Positions 27,422 through 36,700 of a stretch of 64,000 bases of DNA are shown here, one piece after another. Source of the stretch: Ktedonobacter sp. SOSP1-85 (GTDB lineage: Bacteria; Chloroflexota; Ktedonobacteria; Ktedonobacterales; Ktedonobacteraceae); the NCBI RefSeq assembly GCF_016587415.1, contig NZ_BNJI01000001.1, positions 5,371,501 to 5,435,500 of the forward strand, read 5' to 3'. The translations under genes were made by a program, and so were the position numbers. Under the pieces are notes generated by a model. It was not told the origin of the DNA. It made no database searches and saw only the letters and a list, made by a program, of their open reading frames with translations. The first letter of the stretch is position 1. Each line of letters begins with the position of its first letter.

Positions 27422-28777
27422 TCAACGTGTGATAGCTTGGTCATGCTCGGCGGTTTCGTTGATGGTGAGCCCGGAGATGCTCAAGACACGATGCCAGAGC
27501 AGCGCGCCATCGCTGCCGCGCATGGCATGAATGCTCCCGTCATCAGTAGTGAAGTAGATGATGCCCTTTTCTATCAGCATGACGTTCCCTTTAACGCGAC
27601 GGTGCCAGAGCAGCATGCCATCAGTCACGCGGCGGGCGTCCACTCCCCCATCTGATGTGTTAAAGTAGGTGAGACCATGGTCTGCCTCTAATCCGAAAGC
27701 GCTTCCACTGGCTGTATTGGGAGCGTGCCAGAGCAAAGAGCCATCACTGGCGCGCAGAAAGTCTCTCGCACCATTTTGGAAACAGAGGGCAACGACCTGG
27801 TCGTCAGCGTACACATACGCGCCCGCAAGATTGGCTGGGGGTAGGTGTTTGTGCCAGAGGAAAGAGCCATCACTGGTGCGTAGCGCGTCTAACTCACCAC
27901 CAGGGGTCAGGAAATAGAGTGCTTCGTTTTTGATCGAGGAAAGGGTATCTGCTTGTACGGCCTTCTGGTTCCAGACGTCGGAGCCATCGCTGGTGCGCAG
28001 GGCTGCAACACTATGATCCCATAAGTCCAGGTAAACCATACGATTGTCTACTCCGAGGATAAGGCCGTCGATTTTGTGGTACCAGAGCGGGGAGCCGTCA
28101 GTGGCGCGGAATGCGCCCACGCCGCCGAAATCTGGTAGCGCATAGACGACGCCGTTTGCAACCCAAAGTCCTTGCCTGGCGACTTTTCGTTGCCATACGA
28201 CTGTGCCATCGCTGGCGCGCAGGGCTTTTACCGTCGTCTCTTCGCTTACATAAACGAGCCCGTTTTCGACGTCAGGCCAGCCAAGCCCTCTCCTTTGCCA
28301 GAGCACGGTTCCATCACTGATCCGCAGCGCATCGACCATTCCGCTTTGTGGTTCTAATAGGAACACAACCCCATTGGTGCTGGCTACCGGATAGGCATCA
28401 ACGAGCCCTGGGTGGCGCCAGAGCAGAGAACCATCACTGGTACGCAACGCATGTATATTCTCGTCTGCTGTTGTGATGTAGATCACCCCATCCAGCAGAG
28501 AGAGAGACTTTGGCACAAACGTTGGGTGAGCCACCACCGGAGTTCCCATTGGATGGGTATCTTTGGCCCCCTGAGGTATATTTGGAAGCCAGAGAAAAAG
28601 AAAGACAAATCCTCCCATGATGGTCAGCAGGAGCAGGAACCAGCGTATCTGGAATGAAAGACGTTGACCCTGAATGACTTGTATGCCCAACCCCTTGTGA
28701 ACTGTGCCCGGTGGGTCCAAATCGGCCATTTCGACTTCAGTATCGTTTATGGTTTGCTCATCTTCAGGCGTACCCAC
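27422..28777 (-). CDS. Membrane-anchored PQQ/BamB-like beta-propeller protein
   Basis: GTG start at 28777 with AAGAGGTGA before it. The 451-residue product has one N-terminal membrane helix after ~45 residues (WFLLLLTIMGGFVFLFLWL) and at least nine repeats of the form (A/F)(L/R)R.SDG..LWH, the PQQ-like tryptophan-docking blade seen in BamB and quinoprotein dehydrogenases. No catalytic residues of a dehydrogenase are seen, so it is more likely a binding or scaffold propeller outside the membrane. It converges with the dehydratase gene across a 172-bp gap without features. Confidence 0.82.
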   Translation of the reverse strand: MGTPEDEQTINDTEVEMADLDPPGTVHKGLGIQVIQGQRLSFQIRWFLLLLTIMGGFVFLFLWLPNIPQGAKDTHPMGTPVVAHPTFVPKSLSLLDGVIYITTADENIHALRTSDGSLLWRHPGLVDAYPVASTNGVVFLLEPQSGMVDALRISDGTVLWQRRGLGWPDVENGLVYVSEETTVKALRASDGTVVWQRKVARQGLWVANGVVYALPDFGGVGAFRATDGSPLWYHKIDGLILGVDNRMVYLDLWDHSVAALRTSDGSDVWNQKAVQADTLSSIKNEALYFLTPGGELDALRTSDGSFLWHKHLPPANLAGAYVYADDQVVALCFQNGARDFLRASDGSLLWHAPNTASGSAFGLEADHGLTYFNTSDGGVDARRVTDGMLLWHRRVKGNVMLIEKGIIYFTTDDGSIHAMRGSDGALLWHRVLSISGLTINETAEHDQAITR

Positions 28778-29040
28778 GACTCACCTCTTCTACGGAAAAA
28801 CACTTTTTCAGTACTTTCTCTCAAGAGAGTACAATATGTTCCTGAAGAAAAGCTGAAACGTGTCTCAATTGCACCTTCATCGCTAGGCTGCATGCAGCAC
28901 GTTCACTTATCTCACGGTCGCTTACCACTGGCCATTTCATAGCTCAAGCCCTCCTAAGAAAGCGCTTTGCGTAAGCTATTAGCGCTGGTCCAGATAGGTG
29001 CATCATACTGGTGTTGGACCGTACCAAGTGGCATGAGAGC

Positions 29041-29958
29041 TTAGAGCCGTAGCACACCTTCAGCCACCGTCACGCCAGCGCCAAAGATGCGCACCTCATC
29101 GCCATGCAAGCGTATCTCAATACGGCTTGGCCGCATCAACTCATATCCCTGCTCAATCGTCACTGTTCCCGATGAGCTGATCCGACCATACTTTGCCAGG
29201 TAGCATGCGAGTGGGCCGGCCGCAGTTCCCGTGGCCGGATCTTCGACAATCCCCTCCGTGGGATTGAAGAAGCGTGTATGAGCAGCGGCATCCGGATCGA
29301 CTGGGTCCAGGCTAAATAGATAGCAGCCTTGACCACCAACTGAGTGAAGATGTTGATACAGACGTTTCGCATCTGGTTGAGCACGCCTTATTGCTTCACG
29401 GTTCTGTACTGGAACAAGTAGATGTGCTGCCCCCGTGGAAACAACTTGCGCCGGTAAACCCTCTACAGCTAGATCGGCTACCTCCAGGCCAAGCGCTGCT
29501 GCCAACTCCACTGGATTTTTATGGGTGTCTCCAAATGATGGTGCTGTCTGTCTCATCCCGATAGTGGTCGGTTCCCACGGTGCACCCTCTCTTCTCTTTT
29601 CCGCCAATACTTCCACTTCTAGGACCTGTTCCCCTATCTCCTGTTGAAAGGTGGTCTGAGGCCCAGACAACTCCAGTTGTCCTGCTTCGGCCAACCACCA
29701 CCAGGCCCCAAGCGCATTATGACCAGCACCTCCGACCTCAATTCCCACTGGGGTGAATGAACGTAGACGCCAATTGGCTTCCTGCCTGGTCGGAGGGAGT
29801 AGAAAGGTGGTCTCCGACTGGTTAAATTCGCGCGCGATCCGCTGCATGGTTTCCTGACTCAGGTCCTGTGCATTCACCACCAGCGCGAGTGGATTACCGT
29901 TCAGTGGCTCCTGTGCAAAGACATCAACTATGTAGAAACGAATATGCTGTTCTCTCAT
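29041..29958 (-). CDS. PhzF-family isomerase-like protein
   Basis: AAGGAG lies seven bases before the ATG. The 305-residue product covers the whole PhzF/diaminopimelate-epimerase-like fold: FYIVDVFAQEPLNGNPLALV at the start, FNQSETTFLLPP (the Glu is the expected catalytic acid/base), AGHNALGAWWWLAE, and EDPATGTAAGPLACYLAKYG with the second conserved loop. Family members isomerise trans-2,3-dihydro-3-hydroxyanthranilate in phenazine synthesis, but most chromosomal copies have unknown substrates. No other phenazine genes are here. It is transcribed away from the broken AsnC gene. Confidence 0.88.
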   Translation of the reverse strand: MREQHIRFYIVDVFAQEPLNGNPLALVVNAQDLSQETMQRIAREFNQSETTFLLPPTRQEANWRLRSFTPVGIEVGGAGHNALGAWWWLAEAGQLELSGPQTTFQQEIGEQVLEVEVLAEKRREGAPWEPTTIGMRQTAPSFGDTHKNPVELAAALGLEVADLAVEGLPAQVVSTGAAHLLVPVQNREAIRRAQPDAKRLYQHLHSVGGQGCYLFSLDPVDPDAAAHTRFFNPTEGIVEDPATGTAAGPLACYLAKYGRISSSGTVTIEQGYELMRPSRIEIRLHGDEVRIFGAGVTVAEGVLRL

Positions 29959-30300
29959 TGGTTTCTCCTTCTCTTGTCTTACGATGGCTCATTTCATGCA
30001 GTGATAACATCCTGTTAACCTTATTTTTTATCATCGGGAATGCACAAGATCTCGTGACGATTGTGGTGCATCCGAAAGCCCATCCAGCAGGCGCACGTAC
30101 CCGTCTTCCATCTCTGAGAGGAACAAAAGGTAGAAGCGGGAGAGCAAAAGGAAGGCACTCATGCGCAAAATAATGCTCACAATGGCTTTCCTGATCTGCT
30201 TGCTCTGCGTTTCCAGTGTAGCATCATTTTGTGGTAAAGTGGAGAAAAAAATGAAAGTAATATTCCCAGAAAACTTCAGATACCAAAGGAAAAGCGAATA
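29959..30300. other. 342-bp divergent intergenic region
   Basis: Promoter region between PhzF (leftward) and the AsnC/Lrp gene (rightward). The rightward gene lacks a strong ribosome-binding site (AAAGG about ten bases before ATG). No gene recognised. Confidence 0.4.
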
Positions 30301-31138
30301 ATGGCTTTGGAAACCAAAAAGCCTCTTGATGAGACAAACTGGCAACTGCTTGAAGCGTTGCAACAGAACGCACGCCTCTCCTACAGCGAGTTAGGGCAAC
30401 GGGTGGGACTCACTGCGCCCGCCGTAGCTGAGCGAATGCGCAAGATGGAGGAACAGGGAATTATCGACCCGAGCGTAAAACCCTGGGCTTTAGCCCTAGG
30501 GATAGAAGCGAGTCCTTTGAAGGCGGATAGGGTGGTTGGGGATATCCCTCTCTTGACACTATCCACCTTTTACACTACACTAGAACAAGTGTTTTGGTAC
30601 AGACACAACTGAAAAGTGTTTGGGCGTTGCAAGGTAAATCGTTCCCTTGCGTAAAAGCACTTGCGTACAAGTGTCCCTGTGCCCTCTCGGTGAGGTCTTT
30701 TAAGAGCTTCAAAGCCGCCTTGCCATCCAAGAGAGCAAACACGTATTGGCTCGGACGGAGCCTTCAGGAAACTTCGGTTTGCTGAGAAGCCCCCGGATTT
30801 ATCCGTGGGGAGTCGTCACTAGGGGCTATCATACTGAGGTAGACCTCGCTCAGCTCGGTTTACCACTTGTAGCGATGGTTCGTTTAGTGCCAGCGGCGGG
30901 ACTTCACTGTCGGAACATCGCCTCCGCTGTCAGTGAACTCCCAGAGGTGCTTGAGTGCTATCGCATGGCTGGCAATGATCAGGTATTAGTCAAAGTAGCT
31001 GCAACCTCGATCGATCACCTGGATAGCATCCTTGACCAACTTGCCGTCTATGGTCAGCCTTCAACCTCGATTACGTTCTCTCAGCCCGAAAAGCAGCACG
31101 TTATCACGCAGAAGATGCTTGAACAAGGGAAAAGGTGA
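30301..31138 (+). pseudogene. AsnC/Lrp-family regulator, interrupted by a miniature IS
   Basis: The 5' part (30301-30464) encodes an AsnC-type HTH (DETNWQLLEALQQNARLSYSELGQRVGLTAPAVAERMRKMEEQGII). The 3' part (30820-31138) encodes the effector-binding RAM domain (GYHTEVDLAQLGLPLVAMVRL, then VLECYRMAGNDQVLVKVAATSIDHLDSILDQLA). Between them lies a 355-bp insertion that shifts the frame and brings a stop. Joining 30464 to 30820 gives a clean reading G-I-I-R-G-Y-H, so the gene was intact until the insertion. In the present state a truncated HTH-only protein would be made. Confidence 0.88.
30465..30819 (+). mobile_element. 355-bp miniature IS200/IS605 element inside the AsnC gene
   Basis: The element lies directly 3' of TTAT (30461-30464) and ends in TCAC (30816-30819), with no target duplication, as IS200/IS605 elements do. 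Near the left end is the hairpin CCCTGGGCTTTAGCCCTAGGG (30481-30501). Near the right end is CCCCCGGATTTATCCGTGGGG (30790-30810). It has no tnpA or tnpB. The last ~100 bases resemble a TnpB guide-RNA scaffold, so it may still give an RNA usable by a TnpB elsewhere. Confidence 0.8.
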
Positions 31139-31600
31139 AATGGTTGGAAGAAACTCGGGCCATTGTATTCACCGCGGAAGATCGGCTTCTGATACCCCAG
31201 GGCGGCCATTTTCTGCCTGACCGCATTGATGTTTGCCGTGATGGCATCGAGGTCGCCATAGAGATGGAGATCGAAAACATCAAAGTCGCTAGCACTTTCC
31301 CGTAGTAGGTAATCAAAGAAGTCTTGCTCCGCTTGCAGATCAGGATGCTGAGCGTCGGCGGATGGGTAAAATGCGTCAACGGCGCCGGCAAGGATCACCA
31401 TAGCCTCTGGATCAACCTCTTTGACGGCACGTGAGAAGACCTTGAGGTGGTTCACATAGTCTTGCGCTGTTCCTTCCCAGAGCAGAGGGTTCGTCGGCTC
31501 ATTTTCGCATTACCAGTAACGGACCCGCCCCTTGCAGTGTGAGACCAGCATACGCACAAAATGATCATACTGCCTTTCTAAATCTACTCAAATGTGCGCG
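31139..31600 (-). pseudogene. Glycosidase fragment (GH39/GH10-like) with an internal stop
   Basis: Reading leftward: QYDHFVRMLVSHCKGRVRYW, a TAA stop, then CENEPTNPLLWEGTAQDYVNHLKVF, ending at GYQKPIFRGEYNGPSFF. CENEP is the catalytic acid/base segment of clan-A glycosidases; DVFDLHLYGD and FRGEYNG fit the later strands, the latter holding the expected nucleophile Glu. The N-terminal part is cut off at the neighbouring IS607 element and the C-terminus is lost against the AsnC gene. A single base change (CAA to TAA) would explain the stop. Confidence 0.72.
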
Positions 31601-31740
31601 AAGCCCATTCGAATAGATCCAATTGCTGCACTTACCCCTCACAGGAAGCCTCTTTGACTTCTCCGCTGCTTTGGGTCGCCTGCAGCACACCGCACTCCAC
31701 AGAGGGAGTGTGTGGCCCTCGCCGGGCAAGGAACCTCGTC
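31600..31740 (-). ncRNA. Probable TnpB guide-RNA scaffold overlapping the tnpB 3' end
   Basis: A stem CACTCC/GGAGTG (31693-31710) lies within the last 30 codons of tnpB. The sister element at 59412 has the stem CACTCGG/CCGAGTG in the same place: the bases differ on both sides but pairing is kept. TnpB guide RNAs are known to overlap the 3' end of tnpB and run to the element end. The exact ends are estimated. Confidence 0.6.
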
Positions 31741-32855
31741 AAAATGTTCACCGCGCTATTCTCATCGCGATCCATGACGAGTCCACATTCGACGCAACAG
31801 TAGGTTCTCTTCCACAGCGGCATGGCTTGCAGATTCCCACAGCCACTACACTGCTTGGAGGTGTTGCGCTCATCTAAGAAGTGCAATTCTTTCCCGTACA
31901 ATTGGCATTTGTACTTCAGCATTTCGAGGAAGGTGGAGAGTCCCCACTCATTATAGACCGCTCTATTGAGCTGCTTATTGCGCTCTACATGCTGTTTTGT
32001 GACCATTTGTCTCTGGGAGAGATCGCCAACCACAACGGTTCTTTCAACCAGTTTGTGGGCTATCAGGTGGGATGCTTTATGCAAACTATCCCGTTGTTTC
32101 TTGCGTTTTTTCTGGGAAACGCGCTTGTACACTTTGCTGAGATGGAGGTAGCAACGTGACTTTTTCTTGCATTTATCACGCTTGGATCGAATGTTGTCCA
32201 GTTGCTTGTTATGCCATTTTGCCCCTTTGAATCCGCCAATGGTGTAGACTCTGCCTTGCTCATTCACGCCTGTTGCCAGGGTTTTGATGCCAAGATCAAA
32301 GGCGGCAACATCATCAGTTGAACAGGGCTTTGATGGCCGCTCTGCCGGGAAGGAAGCATAGTAGTTGCCTCTGGCATCCCGACTGATCGCCACCTTTTTG
32401 AACTGTTCTGGCGGTCTCTCAGTGAGACGGGCAGTGACGTTGGGATGTACCTTTGCCCCATGCTTCCCGCCACCACCTGTAGGCAAGATGAGCTTGTCAC
32501 CCTCACGTTTGAGGTACATGGCAGGATAGCAGAGCGTAAAAAAGCCGTGTCTTGGACGTACACGTGGAAATCCAGGCTTTTCACCTGCTTTCACCCTACG
32601 ATAGAATGCTTTCATGGCCCCATCAAGGCGATAGTAGACCTCTTGAAGCAACTTGCCATACACCTGAATAAGCTCAGGATCATGGTGCTTACTTTCTTGT
32701 AAACTCCGTTTGGCTTCGTAGAGATTCCACTTCTCTCCTTCCCTGAGCCTCATAACCCACCAGTTGTACAGCCCTCGACATTTGCTTTGCATGAACTCAA
32801 GCGTAGCAGCGTCCTGCTCGCTCACGTCAATCTTGATCTTTTTGCAAAGCAGCAT
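31632..32855 (-). CDS. tnpB: RNA-guided endonuclease TnpB (IS607 element)
   Basis: The 407-residue protein has an intact TnpB layout: an N-terminal HTH-like segment (LYNWWVMRLREGEKW), RuvC Asp in AFDLGIKTLATG (~residue 192), Glu-region VVVGDLSQRQMV, a zinc finger (CSGCGNLQ..CVECG), and the last Asp in MDRDENSAVNIL. In the second motif the usual Glu is replaced by Asp (GDL for EDL), as in the related copy at 59412. The closely related protein at 59412-60662 shares most of its sequence, so the two are of one lineage. The 3' end of the gene overlaps a conserved RNA hairpin. Confidence 0.9.
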   Translation of the reverse strand: MLLCKKIKIDVSEQDAATLEFMQSKCRGLYNWWVMRLREGEKWNLYEAKRSLQESKHHDPELIQVYGKLLQEVYYRLDGAMKAFYRRVKAGEKPGFPRVRPRHGFFTLCYPAMYLKREGDKLILPTGGGGKHGAKVHPNVTARLTERPPEQFKKVAISRDARGNYYASFPAERPSKPCSTDDVAAFDLGIKTLATGVNEQGRVYTIGGFKGAKWHNKQLDNIRSKRDKCKKKSRCYLHLSKVYKRVSQKKRKKQRDSLHKASHLIAHKLVERTVVVGDLSQRQMVTKQHVERNKQLNRAVYNEWGLSTFLEMLKYKCQLYGKELHFLDERNTSKQCSGCGNLQAMPLWKRTYCCVECGLVMDRDENSAVNILTRFLARRGPHTPSVECGVLQATQSSGEVKEASCEG

Positions 32856-33441
32856 CTTTCATCACTTTCTTGTAGGATCTGAGTCCGTGAAGCCTGGCAC
32901 TAAATACGGTTATGATGGCGATAAGATCGCGCACAAGCTCTTGCTCAGGAGAAAGGTGGTCACCATGAAGAAGAACCAGTTGGGTGTGATGCCGTTCGCA
33001 GAACGCCTCAAAGTAGTCATACCCAAACCGCACTAAGCGATCCTTATGGGCAATGATAATCGTGCGAACTTGCCCTAACTCAACCATCTCCATCACATGA
33101 TTGAAGCCTTTGCGTTTGTAATTGAGTCCACTGCCAATATCCTGTACCCATTCATCGACAGTGATCTCATGAGCAGTACAATACGCTTGTAAGGCAGTCA
33201 TTTGGTTGGTAAGGTCAGGCTTTTGTGAGACCCCTGAAACGCGCGCATAGACAATGGTACGTCCCTGTTCTGGTGCTTTGAGCCCGCGATACTCAAGATA
33301 CTGATCGTGGGTGTAGTAGCGCCTGTTTGATTGTGGAGAACGATGAGCAACTAACTTGCCATCGCGGTCCCATTTTTGCAGCGTCTTGGTTGACTTGCCA
33401 ATAAGCTTCCCAAATGCCTGAATGCTATATATGTTTTGCAT
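32827..33441 (-). CDS. tnpA: IS607-type serine recombinase
   Basis: About 204 residues: an N-terminal MerR-type HTH (FGKLIGKSTKTLQKWDRDGKL, then RRYYTHDQYLEY) followed by a serine-recombinase catalytic domain (VYARVSGVSQK with the nucleophilic Ser; IIIAHKDRLVRFGYDYFE; LVRDLIAIITVFSARLHGLRS). HTH before catalytic domain is the hallmark of IS607. The start is placed at ATG 33441 rather than 33447, because the -10 hexamer lies right against the latter; the transcript would then be nearly leaderless. The end overlaps the tnpB start. Confidence 0.88.
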   Translation of the reverse strand: MQNIYSIQAFGKLIGKSTKTLQKWDRDGKLVAHRSPQSNRRYYTHDQYLEYRGLKAPEQGRTIVYARVSGVSQKPDLTNQMTALQAYCTAHEITVDEWVQDIGSGLNYKRKGFNHVMEMVELGQVRTIIIAHKDRLVRFGYDYFEAFCERHHTQLVLLHGDHLSPEQELVRDLIAIITVFSARLHGLRSYKKVMKDAALQKDQD

Positions 33442-33447
33442 AAGCAT

Positions 33448-33476
33448 ATTTTAACACATTTGAGTGCTTATGTCAA
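33448..33476 (-). promoter_or_regulatory. Consensus promoter of the IS607 recombinase gene
   Basis: On the minus strand: TTGACA (33476-33471), a 17-base spacer, and TAAAAT (33453-33448). The -10 is adjacent to the candidate start codons. Confidence 0.7.
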
Positions 33477-33758
33477 AACTGTTTTATTTCTCCTCTGGAT
33501 GACGCGCCGGGGAGAGTGGCTGAAAATTGGTAGCATGCCGCGTGGCCCACGACGAACTAGATTGGAGCGTGATCCACCCCCTTATTCTGGTCTTACCGAT
33601 CAGCACAAAAAACAGAGTACAGAAATATTCTGTGCTCTGTTTCCACTTCATTCGCTGTTAGGAAACACTCAATTGCGACCACACATGCTGCATCCGCATC
33701 ATTGCCTCAGCTATTTCCGCCTCTACTGTGTGAAGCTGGCAAGTTAGCAGGAACAAGC

Positions 33759-36700
33759 CTACTCAGCTGGAGCGCACTCAATTGCTCCCAACATTCTCAG
33801 CGTGGCCTTCTGTGCCTCCGTCAAGCCTCGAACCCCTCCAATATTCAATCGCTCGTAGGGGCGGTCGCGGCGCAGCATGTGGAGCGACTCGCCACACTGT
33901 AGGTCCCAACGCACGATGCTTCCATCATCCCCGCAGCTCGTCAGCCAGCGGCCATCGGGACTCACTTTGAGGGACTGTATCATCCCTTGATGGGCCTGAC
34001 GCACGCGCACACACGCTCCCCTGGAGACATCCCACCAGCGCAGCATCCCGTCACTTCCCCCACTGATCAGTAGCGTTCCACTCGAACTCCACGTCACCGC
34101 AGAGACCACCCCCGAATGCCCCTTTAAGGATCGTATTGGCTCACCGGTTCGCATATCCCATACCACAAGTTCTCCACTGTCTCTACTCCCGCAGCCAGAG
34201 GCCAACTGTGCGCCATCCGGACTCCAGGCCACGCTCATGACTGCCCCATGATGCCTCTGCAACTGTAGGATCTGGGATCCATCGGCTGTGTTCCACAGAT
34301 ACACATTTCCATCTTCATCTCCTCCGGCGAGTCGTGTGCTATCCGGACTCCAGGCCACGCGTCTGACCCAGGTTGCCTGTGCGTGTTTCATCCAACGTTG
34401 CGTGCGCGTTGCCCCATCCCATACCAGCACCCCCCGGAGAAAGGTTCCACTTGCCAGTTGATGCCCATCGGGGCTCCAGGCCACACCGGAGAAAAGAGTG
34501 TCAGGGTGATCGATGTCGTGTAAGACGTGAATACACGTCCTCGTGGTCGGATCCCACAAGCGGATGGTATTGTCCCATCCGCTACTGGCCAGCAATCCCC
34601 CATCGGGACTCCACCCGACTCCGTAGACTGTCCAACGATGTCCCCGCAATACACTCGGCATCCCACTGCTCATATCCCAAATAGTCACCAGGGTATCAGA
34701 GCCTGCACTAGCAAGTTGGGTGCCATCGGGACTCCAGTCAATATCATACAGAGTGGCTGCGTAGCCCTGTATGATACGAATGCATTGCCCACTGGCAACC
34801 TCCCAGAGACGCAAGGTCCCATCTTCACTACCGCTAAGCAGGTGGCGGCTGTCGGGGGTGAAGGCCAGGCCATTCACCACAGCGGTATGCCCACGCAGCA
34901 CCATCCGAGTTCTCCCCTCCTTAGCATCCCATAGCCAGATCATGTGGTCAAATCCACCACTAGCCAGCGTCTGCCCATCGGGACTCCAGGCTAATGATTG
35001 CACCCGCTCCGTGTGCCCGACCAGTGTCTGGCGCACACGTTGGCTTTTCACGTCCCAGAGCTTGACGGTGCCATCCCAACTCCCGCTGGCTAAGGCGCTG
35101 CCGTTGGGGGCAAAGGCCAGTCCCCGCACCCAATTGGAATGCTCTAAGCGCCTCCGCAGGCAAGTAGCGGCTTGCGGTGTTCGCATCTCCCACCAGCGAA
35201 GTGTTCCCTCAAAGTCACCGCTGACCAGGAGCGTCCCATTCGGGCTCCAGGCGAGAGAGAAGATCGGGCCAGGGTGCGACAAATCCTGCAGATGGATGCC
35301 TTGCTGAGTATCCCAGAGCCGGACCGTTGCATCATGTCCTCCGCTGGCAAGCATCTCTCCATGGGGAGCAAAGGCCAGACAATTGGTCCCTTTCGTATGC
35401 CAAACCGACCAGAGAGGAGCCCCACTTGCTACATCCCAGAGCGTAATACTGCCATCAAAGCTCCCACTAGCGAGCAGGTGCGCATCCGGACTGAAGGCGA
35501 GGGCATATGTATTGGCGGTATGTGCTTGCCTGACGAGATGCAAGGTCTGACCACCTCCATACCACACTCTCACTTCCCCCCGCTTGCTACCTGCTGCCCA
35601 GTACTGCCCGTTGGAGCTTGTGGCAACCGCTAAGGTCGCGTCAAAAGCTTCGGTAAAGACGCTGTCTTGGATCAACGCTCCAGACAAGGTCGTATCTTGC
35701 ATCTCGACACTCTGCAAATACGCTCCCCGAATGGCAAGCCCTGAAAGATCAAGTCCGCGTAGGTGTCCACGTAACCCTCGCAAGAGCGTGATGAGGTTGG
35801 CTGGCCCATAGCCCTGCTCCTCCTGTTCTCGCGTACGCAATTGGCTGAGCAACTGCAATAGTAGTTCCTCAACTGCTTTTGTCCCTTGATAGATGGCTTG
35901 GAGATGCACGAGGATTGGAGAGACAATCAACCGCTCTTGTGCTTGCCGCACATATTCCTTGGCCCTTGCCTGCTCGAGTGCATACCTGATCAGATGCTCC
36001 CACAGTGCATGCTGGATCTGCTCACTCACCTGCTCCACCAGCACCTCCGTCACATATTCCAGGATCACCGATTGTAAGGTAAACGTCGCCTGCTGCTTGC
36101 TCCGCTCGACCAGTGAGCGGCGTTGGAGCGCTTCCAGTGCCTCACGCACTTCTCCCTCTGCAACCGGGGGAATCAACATCATGTGCAGCTCGACAATATG
36201 CAATGGCTCGCGTCCAATTGCCAACCAGATCAATAGTGCTTGTTCTAGAGCCGAGAGTCGGCTATATTGCTCTGCAAGCACGTCGCGAATAGTGCTAAAG
36301 ATGACCGTCTCCTGCTCCAAGAAGGCGCTGATCTCGCCCCCAAAGAGCTCAACGATGATCTCCGCAACAATCTTCAAGGCCAGTGGGTTTCCCGCATAGA
36401 GCTGGGCGAGCTGTGCTTGGTCCTGAACGGTGCCAGCAAGGCCTTTTTCCTCGAAGAGGTTCTTGCAAGCGTCCAACTCCAGCCCTCCGAGGCGCAACCC
36501 ATACACGCCAACCTGGCGACGCTCCAATTGCTCGAGTTCGGGTGAGGCCTCCCGGCTCGTGATGAGCAAACAGCTCTGGTGTGGTGTTTCAGCCACCCGG
36601 CGGAGCAGGGTAGCGTAGTCTTCGTAGCCCGGACGATAGCGTCCCTCTGGATCATGCTCTTGCAGCAATATTTCCAGGTTGTCCAACACGAGCAAACAGC

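Larger units (their letters stand above)
31590..33480 (-). mobile_element. Complete two-gene IS607-family element
   Basis: It contains an MerR-HTH serine recombinase and a TnpB, the standard IS607 pair, with the coding regions overlapping by 29 bases. ACTCAAATGTG occurs at the left end (~31587) and as its inverse ACATTTGAGT at the right (~33456-33465). Exact ends cannot be fixed. The insertion removed the 5' part of the adjoining glycosidase gene. Confidence 0.78.
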
